Source: a virus
DNA length: 33,580 nucleotides
Strand: one strand, 5' to 3'
Virus record (IMG/VR): IMGVR_UViG_3300038711_000037
Span: 1 to 33,580 of that record
Shown: one piece after another, positions 6,915-13,634 of the stretch
Layout: each line of letters opens with the position of its first letter
How positions within the stretch are numbered: the stretch's first letter is position 1
Translations under genes and position numbers: made by a program
Notes under the pieces: model-generated
Database searches by the model: none
Seen by the model: the letters and a program-made list of their open reading frames with translations, nothing else
What the model was told of the DNA's origin: nothing

Positions 6915-7378
6915 TTTCTTCCTCTCTTAGTTCCGTTACAACAGCAACGATGAAGTTTTTCACTCTCTCTTGTATTCCGCGAGACTTGCTCTCACGATTC
7001 CCTGCGACATTGAGGGTTTCAATGCCCTTGGTTTAACCATCACCATAAATGTGCGATTTATCCCATAATAATTAATCGGATTCCGTCTGTAAACCCCTTA
7101 TAGGGTCCAACTTGGTGGCTTTTTAATAGCGCGACTCACGCCTTGAAGCCAACTGGACGTAATATCAACCACGCGGACGTACAGCACCGATCCACCATTG
7201 TTTATAACAAAGTGGCAACCGGTGCGCGGCAATTGCTGGCCGCATAATCCCCCTGGACTCTTTCAGACAACGGCCCCTCCTGTAGGAGGGGCCTTTTTTT
7301 GCCCTCGAACCCCTGGCTCAATGCACCACTATTCCCCCCTCCCTTGAAACAAGCGTTGGCTCCTGGTAATTAAAAGAA
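6915..7378. other. 464-nt gene-free stretch in the GC-richer block
   Basis: I see no convincing gene. A plus-strand frame from about 7090 to 7249 is open without a start codon and reads ...GRNINHADVQHRSTIVYNKV before its stop, followed 22 nt later by a strong plus-strand terminator. This could be the broken 3' end of a transferred gene that was oriented opposite to all present neighbours. The rest shows no RNA gene that I recognise. Confidence 0.4.
7272..7300 (+). terminator. Strong intrinsic terminator, plus strand
   Basis: A perfect 9-bp stem GGCCCCTCC-TGTA-GGAGGGGCC (7272-7293) followed by seven T (7294-7300). It is read on the plus strand although every gene here is on the minus strand, and it is much more GC-rich than other terminators in the window. 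Confidence 0.85.
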
Positions 7379-8236
7379 TCAATCATATATGGCACACCCC
7401 TGTTCGGCAGCAAGTCTGAACCACTTCACCGCAGTCTTATCATCCTGTGGAACACCCCATCCTTGTTGGTACATCAAACCCAGATTGTACTGGGCCATGG
7501 CATACCACTGTTCGGCAGAAAGCCTGAACCACTTCACCGCATTCTTGTAGTCCCGTGGAACACCTTGTCCATTACGGTACATCAAACCCAGATTGTACTG
7601 GGCATCGGCATCCCCCTGTTCGGCAGAAAGTGTGTACCACTTCACCGCAGTCTTGTAGTCCTGTGGAACACCCCATCCTTGTTGGTACATCAAACCCAGA
7701 TTGTACTGGGCAAAGGCAACCCCCTGTTCGGCAGAAAGTGTGTACCACTTAACCGCTGTCTTACCGCAATCCTGTGTAACCCCCCATCCTTGTTGGTACA
7801 TGAAACCCAGTTTGTTCTGGGCCAAGGCATACCCCTGTTCGGCAGAAAGTGTGTACCACTTCACCGCAGTCTTGTAGTCCTGTGGAACACCTTGTCCATT
7901 ACGGTACATCAAACCCAGTTTGTTCTGGGCATATGCATCCCCCTGTTCGGCAGCAAGCCTGAACCACTTAACCGCTTTCTTGTAGTCCCGAGGAACCCCC
8001 CATCCTTGTTGGTACATGAAACCCAGTTTGTTCTGGGCATATGCATCCCCCTGTTCGACAGCAAGTTTGAACCACTTAACCGCTTTCTTGTAGTCCCGAG
8101 GAACCCCCCATCCTTGTTGGTACATCACACCCAGATTGTACTGGGCATTGGCATTCCCCTGTTCAGCAGCAAGTCTGAACGACTTCACCGCTGTCGTTTC
8201 GTCCATTGTCGTTTTATCCAGTGTTTTTAGTCGCAT
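7379..8236 (-). CDS. Sel1-repeat (SLR/TPR-like) protein
   Basis: A 285-residue protein made almost wholly of Sel1-like repeats of 36 residues: seven full units plus a truncated eighth ending GCAIYD. Each has the A-VKW-x-LxAEQG-A-AQ-x-LG-MYxxGxGV-xDxK pattern of paired helices. The units are nearly identical in DNA as well. Unit 4 has one extra residue (TQDCGK) and unit 7 has EQW for EQG. No signal peptide is visible, so it is probably cytoplasmic and a protein-binding scaffold. ATG 8236 is preceded by a GGGGGG purine run. Sel1 proteins are usual in bacteria and unusual in phages; the high GC supports acquisition. Confidence 0.88.
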   Translation of the reverse strand: MRLKTLDKTTMDETTAVKSFRLAAEQGNANAQYNLGVMYQQGWGVPRDYKKAVKWFKLAVEQGDAYAQNKLGFMYQQGWGVPRDYKKAVKWFRLAAEQGDAYAQNKLGLMYRNGQGVPQDYKTAVKWYTLSAEQGYALAQNKLGFMYQQGWGVTQDCGKTAVKWYTLSAEQGVAFAQYNLGLMYQQGWGVPQDYKTAVKWYTLSAEQGDADAQYNLGLMYRNGQGVPRDYKNAVKWFRLSAEQWYAMAQYNLGLMYQQGWGVPQDDKTAVKWFRLAAEQGCAIYD

Positions 8237-8378
8237 CACTATCCCCCCTTTGAAACCTCTTTGATATTTCAGAAAGTGTCATATTTCCTGGGAAAATTTT
8301 ATTGTGTTTCTTTAGTATTAATTTTTTTAGGTTAAAATCCTTGGCTTTACTCCTAAAAATAAATACGGTTTTTTTCAT
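8214..8378 (-). CDS. Small basic protein (54 residues), unknown
   Basis: ATG at 8378 overlaps the stop of the upstream small gene (ATGA). The product starts MKKTVFIFRSKAKDF and is very lysine-rich (NLKKLILKKHNK), ending DSDATKNTG. Its last 23 nt overlap the start of the Sel1 gene, so translation of the two may be coupled. The DNA changes here from AT-rich to GC-richer. No family recognised. Confidence 0.45.
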   Translation of the reverse strand: MKKTVFIFRSKAKDFNLKKLILKKHNKIFPGNMTLSEISKRFQRGDSDATKNTG

Positions 8379-8494
8379 TTCTCCCCCCCAACAAAATTGA
8401 CTGTATTAACCATCATCCTAAATTTTTCTAGGGCATTCTCATATGAGGTATCCAACACTTCACTTTCGGTGAAGTTCTTATTCATCCAAGCCAT
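8375..8494 (-). CDS. Small protein (39 residues), paralogue of the fragment at 6267-6374
   Basis: ATG 8494 starts MAWMNKNFTESEVLDTSYEN; a longer version from GTG 8533 adds 13 residues. The C-terminal FRMMVNTVNF region is duplicated at 6278-6346. It overlaps the next small gene by 4 nt. Function unknown. Confidence 0.4.
   Translation of the reverse strand: MAWMNKNFTESEVLDTSYENALEKFRMMVNTVNFVGGEK
8389..8457. repeat. 69-bp near-identical direct repeat, right copy
   Basis: Matches 6278-6346 with three mismatches, same orientation; lies inside the small gene at 8375-8494. Confidence 0.9.
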
Positions 8495-8546
8495 TATCTT
8501 ATACTTGTAATTTCCACAATCCTTGTTCAGCACCTTTGTTAATCAT

Positions 8547-8586
8547 ATCAATAATATCTATTTTTGTTGTACTTTTTTTATTTCTC
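8547..8586. repeat. 40-bp perfect direct repeat, right copy
   Basis: Identical to 5645-5684. This copy includes the last three codons of the 8578-9057 gene and the spacer after it, and marks the right border of the GC-richer block. Confidence 0.9.
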
Positions 8587-9057
8587 TATTCCACACTCGT
8601 CGTCGCTTACACACCAACTGGCGTATTTTTTTATACGTTTTTGGGCTTCACTATTATACTCTGCGAGAACAATACCCGCGTGATTAACTTCTACAAGTCG
8701 AACAAGGCCCATATGCATTAATTTTGTTGTAGCATTGTGTAAGTCAGTGGTTGAAATACCTGTGGCACGATGAAGTGCGCTAAGACTCATATTATGTTTT
8801 GATAAGCGACAAACTATTGCTCTCATTGCGGTATTAGTTGAAATTGCTAACCAATCTTCTACCTCACGAACAAATAAAGTAAAGCGGGCTAATTCAGTAT
8901 CTTCTATATCTGCACCCGTTCGACCACAGTGTTCACAGGTTTGATCTTCCATAGGTTCTTCATCGCCCACACCCCACATATTATAACCTCCAGGAAGAGG
9001 TTCTGCATAACTTGTAGTAATAAGGATTAAAAAAACAATAAATGTTATAAATTTCAT
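8578..9057 (-). CDS. Exported protein with CxxC and winged-helix-like C-terminus
   Basis: A 159-residue protein. Residues 1-18 look like a signal peptide (MKFITFIVFLILITTSYA). A CEHCG motif follows near residue 40. Residues about 90-140 resemble a winged helix-turn-helix of the ArsR type (MSLSALHRATGISTTDLHN, then a KLMHMGLVRLVEV wing). An exported DNA-binding-type fold is odd; the domain may serve protein binding, or the start may be unusual. The start overlaps the DUF192 stop by 4 nt, which supports it. Two more Cys lie at the end (SWCVSDDECG). Confidence 0.6.
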   Translation of the reverse strand: MKFITFIVFLILITTSYAEPLPGGYNMWGVGDEEPMEDQTCEHCGRTGADIEDTELARFTLFVREVEDWLAISTNTAMRAIVCRLSKHNMSLSALHRATGISTTDLHNATTKLMHMGLVRLVEVNHAGIVLAEYNSEAQKRIKKYASWCVSDDECGIEK

Positions 9058-9461
9058 TCAGTATCTCCGAAAACAGAATGATACACTTTATCACCAGGCA
9101 TAATTCCTAATTGTGCACCAGCTATAAGTTCTAGTGCTGCTCTTACTTTAGTACCGGAAGATATGTGGTAAGTAGAATATGGACGCGTATTAGGTACAAT
9201 AGATGCTATTTTTCCATCACTTTTAATGAAAAGAATATCTAAAGAAAAAGGAGTATTAAGCATAGACATGTGAACAGTTCGTTCTGTTCCTAAATCAAAC
9301 AACATTCCACGATCTGGGGTTAGTTTTGCTCTTCCCATTAGACCAGTAGTTTGTTGCTCTTTAGTATGAGCTACTTCAACTCTAAAAAGTCGTTTACCTT
9401 CCTTTGTTTCTATGGTCAATTTTTCTAAGGGTAATTCAGGTTGTGCTCTTTGTGCAAACAT
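9054..9461 (-). CDS. DUF192 family protein lacking a signal peptide
   Basis: A 135-residue protein covering the DUF192 domain: FRVEVAHTKEQQTTGLMGR, RGMLFDLG, MLNTPFSLDILFI, AALELIAG and GIMPGDKV are the family landmarks. Function is unknown; homologues occur in bacteria and marine T4-like phages and usually carry a signal peptide. Here the chain starts at MFAQRAQPELPLEKL, which looks like the residues just after a signal cleavage site, with an in-frame TAA immediately upstream of the ATG. The ribosome site is GGGAG. Confidence 0.85.
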   Translation of the reverse strand: MFAQRAQPELPLEKLTIETKEGKRLFRVEVAHTKEQQTTGLMGRAKLTPDRGMLFDLGTERTVHMSMLNTPFSLDILFIKSDGKIASIVPNTRPYSTYHISSGTKVRAALELIAGAQLGIMPGDKVYHSVFGDTE

Positions 9462-9480
9462 TTATTTTCTCCCTGATATT

Positions 9481-9729
9481 TTATATAAAATATTGATCAC
9501 TTACTTCATATTCTTTAATAGATTCAATTTGTGTTTTCCAATTAAAAATACGAAAGTCATCTTCTTCTAAATCCCAAACTAATTCCATTCCTTTAGGGTA
9601 TTGTAACTCATTTCCAGTTCCGGCAACTTTATTAGTTAAAAAATTACTTGGTAAGTCTTTAATTTTAGCGAAAAACATAATACGTTCTTCGCCAGATTTT
9701 TTCTTAAAAACACCTTGAAAAGCTCTCAT
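9481..9729 (-). CDS. Small hypothetical protein (82 residues)
   Basis: Starts MRAFQGVFKKKSGEERIMFF with AGGAG 7 nt upstream. The C-terminal half contains KGMELVWDLEEDDFRIFNWK, which gives the impression of a small conserved beta-rich domain. I think similar proteins occur in marine phages but cannot name a family. A TTGAAA-17-TATAAT promoter lies just upstream, so it may head a sub-operon with DUF192 and the exported protein. Confidence 0.6.
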   Translation of the reverse strand: MRAFQGVFKKKSGEERIMFFAKIKDLPSNFLTNKVAGTGNELQYPKGMELVWDLEEDDFRIFNWKTQIESIKEYEVSDQYFI

Positions 9730-9759
9730 ATAAATATCTCCTATTAATTCAATATTTAT

Positions 9760-9788
9760 ATTATAGCGTATTTTTAAGTATGTTTCAA
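9760..9788 (-). promoter_or_regulatory. Internal sigma-70-type promoter upstream of the 82-residue gene
   Basis: On the minus strand TTGAAA (9783-9788), 17-nt spacer, TATAAT (9760-9765), overlapping the 3' end of the bS21-like gene. The predicted start near 9753 leaves a 24-nt leader that contains AGGAG. Confidence 0.65.
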
Positions 9789-10073
9789 TTTTTTATTAGC
9801 TTTTATTGGAGTTATGCGTCGAGAGTAATGAGAATTAGTTTGGGAAGATCTTCTTCTTTGAAACCTTTCAGATCGCTCTAACGCTTTTAAGAGTTTCTTT
9901 TCTTGTTTTTTCCAACGGGCAATAGCACGTTTACGTTTAACTCTGCTGTTTTCTCCTTTACTAAGATAGAACTCTTTTTCTTTTAGTTTCTTTAAAACCC
10001 CTTCGTTATTTAACTTTTTTTGTAATATTTTATACGCTTTTCCCACGTCGTTTTTATAAACTTCTATTCTCAT
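9774..10073 (-). CDS. rpsU: Ribosomal protein bS21-like protein
   Basis: A 99-residue protein whose first 65 residues match bS21: a beta start MRIEVYKNDVGKAYKILQKK, then EGVLKKLKEKEFYLSKGENS and RVKRKRAIARWKKQEKK, the typical V-L-x-x-x-x-x-x-FY...R-K-x-A pattern. The C-terminal 35 residues are extra and very basic. bS21 contacts the anti-Shine-Dalgarno region of 16S rRNA; phage copies are known in pelagiphages and large phages and may bias ribosomes to phage messages. It overlaps the flavodoxin-like gene by 4 nt. Confidence 0.8.
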   Translation of the reverse strand: MRIEVYKNDVGKAYKILQKKLNNEGVLKKLKEKEFYLSKGENSRVKRKRAIARWKKQEKKLLKALERSERFQRRRSSQTNSHYSRRITPIKANKKLKHT

Positions 10074-10642
10074 TTTATTTTTTTACCTAACTTGAATACT
10101 TTATCTAAATATTTTTTTCTTTTTTCGTCTGTGACGAATGGAACTGACCAGCAATTAAATCTTTTAATTTTCTTTACTCCGCACATCTTAAGAATACCAC
10201 GTTTGAGTCGTCTAAAAGGGATATTCATATAAAAATACTTAGTAGCGATAGCTGGTGATCCATATGTGTTAATTATAAGTGCTTGTTTACATGGTAACAA
10301 TCCTATAGGACGTCCATAGTTACCTACTAAGTGTTTAAATTTAAAAGCAAACCCAGGAGTAAAAACTCTATCAAACCACCCTTCAAGAATCGCAGGTGCT
10401 CTAAACCACCAAATAGGGTAAATAAAAACTAAATAATCACAGTTTTTAAGTTTCTTTTGATATCTATTAACAATAGGCGTGATTTGGTTATCTCCTGGAG
10501 AAGCGGGATTAAATTCATCCCTATAGAGATCTATAATCTTAACCGTGTGTTCATTAGTTCTAACCCCCTCAATGAAAGTGTCTCTAAGAGCAGCACAAAA
10601 GCTATGAGGATTAGGATGTGCAAAAACTATTAATACATTCAT
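10070..10642 (-). CDS. NAD(P)H:quinone oxidoreductase, flavodoxin-like fold
   Basis: A 190-residue flavoprotein of the MdaB/KefF/YwrO type. FAHPNPHSFCAALRD at residues 7-21 is the flavin phosphate-binding loop, DYLVFIYPIWWFRAPAILEGW near residue 90 is the family signature for flavin and quinone contact, and FDRVFTPGFAFKF follows. It would reduce quinones or similar acceptors with two electrons using FMN or FAD. It overlaps neighbours on both sides by 4 nt. Confidence 0.85.
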   Translation of the reverse strand: MNVLIVFAHPNPHSFCAALRDTFIEGVRTNEHTVKIIDLYRDEFNPASPGDNQITPIVNRYQKKLKNCDYLVFIYPIWWFRAPAILEGWFDRVFTPGFAFKFKHLVGNYGRPIGLLPCKQALIINTYGSPAIATKYFYMNIPFRRLKRGILKMCGVKKIKRFNCWSVPFVTDEKRKKYLDKVFKLGKKIK

Positions 10643-10878
10643 ATTAAGAGTTTACGTTTAAGAGTTTTATAAGGATATTTTCCTATTATAAAACGGGTTA
10701 ACACATTGTTTTTTAAGAGTATAAAAGCAGGAAATCGTGAAATTTGGTATTTTTCACATAAAGGATTGTCTTTATAAAATTGGGATTCTCTATCACTAAT
10801 GTTTGTACATTGAGTTAATGTCCAGTCCACATAAGTTTTTTGATTTGAATCTAAATATATTCCGATTAGCTTAAACAT
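10639..10878 (-). CDS. Thioredoxin-like fold protein without CxxC
   Basis: A 79-residue protein starting MFKLIGIYLDSNQK at ATG 10878; a TTG start at 10896 would add six residues and overlap the upstream gene. CEKYQISRFPAFILLKNNVL is typical of the second half of a thioredoxin fold with the cis-proline (RFPAF). The usual WCxxC is absent, so the protein is short and probably not a classical oxidoreductase, although it retains Cys residues (LTQC, NPLCEKY). It overlaps the flavodoxin-like gene by 4 nt, suggesting a redox pair. Confidence 0.6.
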   Translation of the reverse strand: MFKLIGIYLDSNQKTYVDWTLTQCTNISDRESQFYKDNPLCEKYQISRFPAFILLKNNVLTRFIIGKYPYKTLKRKLLI

Positions 10879-10885
10879 CGTTTTT

Positions 10886-11065
10886 TTATTTGCCAAAACC
10901 TTTTAAATTTGTTATTATAGATTCAAGATTAGTAACACGTTCTTGAAGTTGGGTAATATCTTCATTAATGCTGCGTATTGTTCCATTAAAGTCAGAAATT
11001 ACTTCTCGAATTTGGCCGTGTAAATCTCTGATCTCGACTTTTAAATCTTGTCTAGTAATGTACAT
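10886..11065 (-). CDS. Small coiled-coil protein, first gene of the minus operon
   Basis: A 59-residue protein reading MYITRQDLKVEIRDLHGQIR to NLESIITNLKGFGK. Nearly the whole chain has heptad spacing of Ile, Leu and Val (VISDFNGTIRSINEDITQL), so it is probably a helical oligomer. Its ATG at 11065 is 8 nt from a perfect-consensus -10 box, so the message appears leaderless. Function unknown. Confidence 0.6.
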   Translation of the reverse strand: MYITRQDLKVEIRDLHGQIREVISDFNGTIRSINEDITQLQERVTNLESIITNLKGFGK

Positions 11066-11072
11066 AATTTTT

Positions 11073-11101
11073 ATTATATATTATTTCTATTCAAGTGTCA
11101 A
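11073..11101 (-). promoter_or_regulatory. Perfect-consensus sigma-70 promoter, minus strand
   Basis: TTGACA (11096-11101), exactly 17 nt, TATAAT (11073-11078) on the minus strand. It drives the leftward operon from the divergent region 11066-11129. The predicted start is at the ATG of the first gene. Confidence 0.85.
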
Positions 11102-11129
11102 ATAAAAACTGATAACATAAGGACTACTA

Positions 11130-11441
11130 ATGCCAAGAAAAAAATCATCATCTTCACCTTCTATATTCAGTATCGGAATAACAGATGTTATATCTGTGAT
11201 AAAAGATGCTAAGTACGTAGTAAAATGGAATATTCCTCTTGCTATGTCTTGGATGAGCGAGGCTGCTATGCGGGTTTCTGCTAGCAGGGAAATAAATGAA
11301 TATAATTACTCTGCCAAAGAAATTAATGATTTTCTAGATATTCTAGAAAATATGAAATACTATAATAAACAAGAGATGTGGGGACTTTTACCTCCGTGTA
11401 GGATAGAGTTACTTACTTATGCTTTTGCCGGAGATAATTAA
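11130..11441 (+). CDS. Hypothetical protein, first plus-strand gene
   Basis: A 103-residue protein starting MPRKKSSSSPSIFSIG with AAGGA upstream. A possible amphipathic or membrane-associated helix lies at VVKWNIPLAMSWMSEAAMRV; the rest is predicted helical (EINDFLDILENMKYYNKQEM). No family recognised. It opens the rightward gene series. Confidence 0.55.
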   Translation: MPRKKSSSSPSIFSIGITDVISVIKDAKYVVKWNIPLAMSWMSEAAMRVSASREINEYNYSAKEINDFLDILENMKYYNKQEMWGLLPPCRIELLTYAFAGDN

Positions 11442-11446
11442 ATATT

Positions 11447-11827
11447 ATGAAAATACAGAAAAAATCTAAAAATCCGTATCTTAATTTAATTAAGAATCTT
11501 CGGAGAGTACACAGAGAGTCTTCTCTCTCAGTTTCCCAAAAATTAGAAAATTTTTATCAAATATTTACTTTTTTAGAAGCAGATTTACGTCAATATAAAT
11601 TTTATACTCATCCGTCTTTTAATAATAAGTGGTATGGAGAAAAGTGTTCTGAAAATTTAACTAACCATTTAAACTTAAAAAATCCTTGGCATTTGTTTTT
11701 CTATAATTTTAAAAAAATTATAAATTCTCATTTTTTAAATGATGGTATAAAATTTAATACTATTTCTAAAGAGCTGGGATGGTTTTATAATACTTATCGA
11801 GTACATGATTGGGTAGAAAGGAAATAG
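11447..11827 (+). CDS. Hypothetical basic protein
   Basis: A 126-residue protein starting MKIQKKSKNPYLNLIKNLRR, rich in Lys, Asn, Phe and Tyr, for example LNLKNPWHLFFYNFKK. No signal peptide or membrane segment. It starts 5 nt after the preceding gene. No family recognised. Confidence 0.55.
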   Translation: MKIQKKSKNPYLNLIKNLRRVHRESSLSVSQKLENFYQIFTFLEADLRQYKFYTHPSFNNKWYGEKCSENLTNHLNLKNPWHLFFYNFKKIINSHFLNDGIKFNTISKELGWFYNTYRVHDWVERK

Positions 11828-11829
11828 TA

Positions 11830-12084
11830 GTGAGTGGTGGAATGGAGTGGGCTGCCGAAGAAGAACGAAGGCAGTTAGGTAATTTAATAAAGAATGTTAT
11901 TAGTAACGAATTTAGTAGTGAGAGGTTAGGTCGTTGGTATCAAGAGTTAAAACTGATAACTAGTGAGATTGTTAATGATGGAAAATTTTCTAGAAAAGGT
12001 ATTCGGTGTCTTGATAGGTTAGAATCACTTCAAAAAATATTAATAACGGAGAAAAGAAAAAATGAAATTTACGAAAGACGATGA
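11830..12084 (+). CDS. Small helical hypothetical protein
   Basis: I start this at GTG 11830 (84 residues, MSGGMEWAAEEERRQ), just after the previous stop, rather than at ATG 11809 inside the previous gene; GAAAGGA lies upstream. The protein is largely helical and charged, ending EKRKNEIYERR. It overlaps the next gene by 23 nt. In T4-like phages small late-transcription genes sit beside dsbA, but nothing here allows that assignment. Confidence 0.5.
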   Translation: MSGGMEWAAEEERRQLGNLIKNVISNEFSSERLGRWYQELKLITSEIVNDGKFSRKGIRCLDRLESLQKILITEKRKNEIYERR

Positions 12085-12313
12085 AAAATTAATGCGGAAA
12101 ATGCAGAACGATTTATGGGAGGTAATTAACCATTTCTCCCAAAACCCTCAAGACAGGATGAAAATGGCTGGAGCTTCTTTAAAAGTAGCCGTTGAACAGT
12201 ATCAACATTTATTAGCTAATAACGAAGCTGTGGCTAATATGTTGTCATATGCAGCTTCTAATTTAGACGAAATTCATCCTACTGTTGTTTTTAAAAATAG
12301 GATGTTACATTAA
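12062..12313 (+). CDS. Small helical hypothetical protein
   Basis: An 83-residue protein starting MKFTKDDEKLMRKMQNDLWE, helical throughout (MKMAGASLKVAVEQYQHLL). GGAGAAAAG precedes the ATG. The stop overlaps the Fpg start by one base (TAATG). Function unknown. Confidence 0.6.
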   Translation: MKFTKDDEKLMRKMQNDLWEVINHFSQNPQDRMKMAGASLKVAVEQYQHLLANNEAVANMLSYAASNLDEIHPTVVFKNRMLH

Positions 12314-13176
12314 TGCCTGAAGGACCAGAAGTAACTACGATTGCACGACAACTAAATGGGGTTGTGCAAAATAAAACTATTGAAGATATTGAAATTTTAT
12401 CGGGTCGTTATACTAAAAAAGAGCCTGATGGGTTTGTTGATTTTAGAGATTGGGCTGTTAATTATGATCCCCAAACAGTATTAGGAGTTAGTAATAAAGG
12501 TAAATTTATTTATTGGGTAATGAATTCGGGAGTTATTTTTTCAGGTCTGGGAATGACGGGAACCTATAAAACTCAGGCTAATAAGTATGCCAGAGTTAGG
12601 TGGCTTTTTACTGATCAATCTGAAATTTATTATTGTGATATGAGAAACTTTGGAACATTAAAGTTTTTTAGTAGAGCGTTATTTATGGAAGCATTGAATA
12701 GAAAATTAGCAGAAATAGGTCCTGATATGTTAAATGCACCTTGTTCTATAGAAGAGTGGTTAAAAATCTGTTATAAACGTTCTAAAGATACTCTTGTCAA
12801 ATTTTTAATGGAACAAAAAAATGTCTCAGGAGTCGGAAATATTTATAAAAGTGAAAGTTTATTTTTAGCTCGCCTTCATCCAGCAAAAACTATTCAAGAA
12901 TGTTCGGAAAGAGAGTTGCGTCAGTTATATCATGCTGTTTGTAAAGTGTTACAAAACAGCTTTGAAACAGGAGGGGCAACAATTAAAAATTACTCTGATT
13001 TGTACAATAATCAGGGTAAGTATGTTGCTTTTCCGTCCCAGGCAAAAGATATGACAAAAGCTAGAACAGGCATAATGGTATATTCTCAAAGCGAAGATCC
13101 TTATGGGAATCCCGTTAAAAAGCTGCATTTAAATGATAATAGAACAACTTATTTTTCACCAGAGGTACAAATATGA
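12313..13176 (+). CDS. Fpg/Nei-family DNA glycosylase-AP lyase with zincless finger
   Basis: A 287-residue DNA repair enzyme that removes oxidised bases. It starts MPEGPEVTTIARQL, so Pro2 (the Schiff-base nucleophile after Met removal) and Glu3 are present. A conserved Lys lies in VSNKGKFIYW, and QKNVSGVGNIYKSESLFLA is the helix-two-turns-helix region. In the C-terminal finger the DPYGNPVKKLHLNDNRTTYF segment keeps the DNA-intercalating Arg, but the four Cys zinc ligands are gone: the usual CP-x-CQ end is SPEVQ. This is the zincless-finger form known in NEIL1 and some viral and plant enzymes. Overlaps both neighbours. Confidence 0.92.
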   Translation: MPEGPEVTTIARQLNGVVQNKTIEDIEILSGRYTKKEPDGFVDFRDWAVNYDPQTVLGVSNKGKFIYWVMNSGVIFSGLGMTGTYKTQANKYARVRWLFTDQSEIYYCDMRNFGTLKFFSRALFMEALNRKLAEIGPDMLNAPCSIEEWLKICYKRSKDTLVKFLMEQKNVSGVGNIYKSESLFLARLHPAKTIQECSERELRQLYHAVCKVLQNSFETGGATIKNYSDLYNNQGKYVAFPSQAKDMTKARTGIMVYSQSEDPYGNPVKKLHLNDNRTTYFSPEVQI

Positions 13177-13634
13177 GAGTTAAAGGGTATAAAAAATTAA
13201 TTACTACTGTTGGCAAAATTTTAGGAGGAGAACCCCAAGATATTATTGACGAAGAGGAAGGTTTAATCTATGTAGGAGGACTATGGGAATTAGTTCATCC
13301 TCGTCATGTAGATGAAAGTGATGAAGCACTTGCGCCTGATTTAAAAGCGGAATTATTAGAGAATCCTCGTAAAATTGGGTCTGCTAATTTGTTATACGTT
13401 CAAAATATGATTGAAAAATACTGGCAAGATAATCCAGTAGTAATAACAAAAAAACTTCCTCCAACTTCTAACGTAGTTAATAAAGAAGAGTGTGTAAAAG
13501 CGTTTACTACTCATGTTTTAGATGAGCTTGTACAAGAAAGATTGGTAAGAATTATACCAGATATTAAACGTAAACAAGTGCTTAAATTAGTTGTAGATAA
13601 TACAGAGAAAGAAGATAGAAATGTCGCAATCTAA
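13173..13634 (+). CDS. Hypothetical protein downstream of Fpg
   Basis: A 153-residue protein. The first part has beta character (DEEEGLIYVGGLWELVHPRH), the rest is helical (LLYVQNMIEKYWQDNP, CVKAFTTHVLDELVQERLVR). It overlaps the Fpg stop by 4 nt and the next gene by 14 nt. I do not recognise a family. Confidence 0.55.
   Translation: MRVKGYKKLITTVGKILGGEPQDIIDEEEGLIYVGGLWELVHPRHVDESDEALAPDLKAELLENPRKIGSANLLYVQNMIEKYWQDNPVVITKKLPPTSNVVNKEECVKAFTTHVLDELVQERLVRIIPDIKRKQVLKLVVDNTEKEDRNVAI

Noticed and set aside
7463-8230. A 255-residue plus-strand open frame with repeats opposite the Sel1 gene
   Set aside because: It is the mirror of the Sel1 repeats; the minus strand gives a textbook repeat family and the plus-strand product resembles nothing.
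7379-8236. A CRISPR array, because of regular repeats
   Set aside because: The period is 108 bp, units are coding and contiguous with no unique spacers; they are Sel1 protein repeats.
5645-8586. An insertion sequence or integrative element
   Set aside because: No transposase, integrase or terminal inverted repeats are visible; only direct repeats and a composition change.
11096-11129. A sigma-70 promoter for the plus-strand genes at 11130
   Set aside because: The best match (TTCAAG, 17 nt, TAACAT) is weak; the region clearly serves the minus strand, so I did not annotate it.
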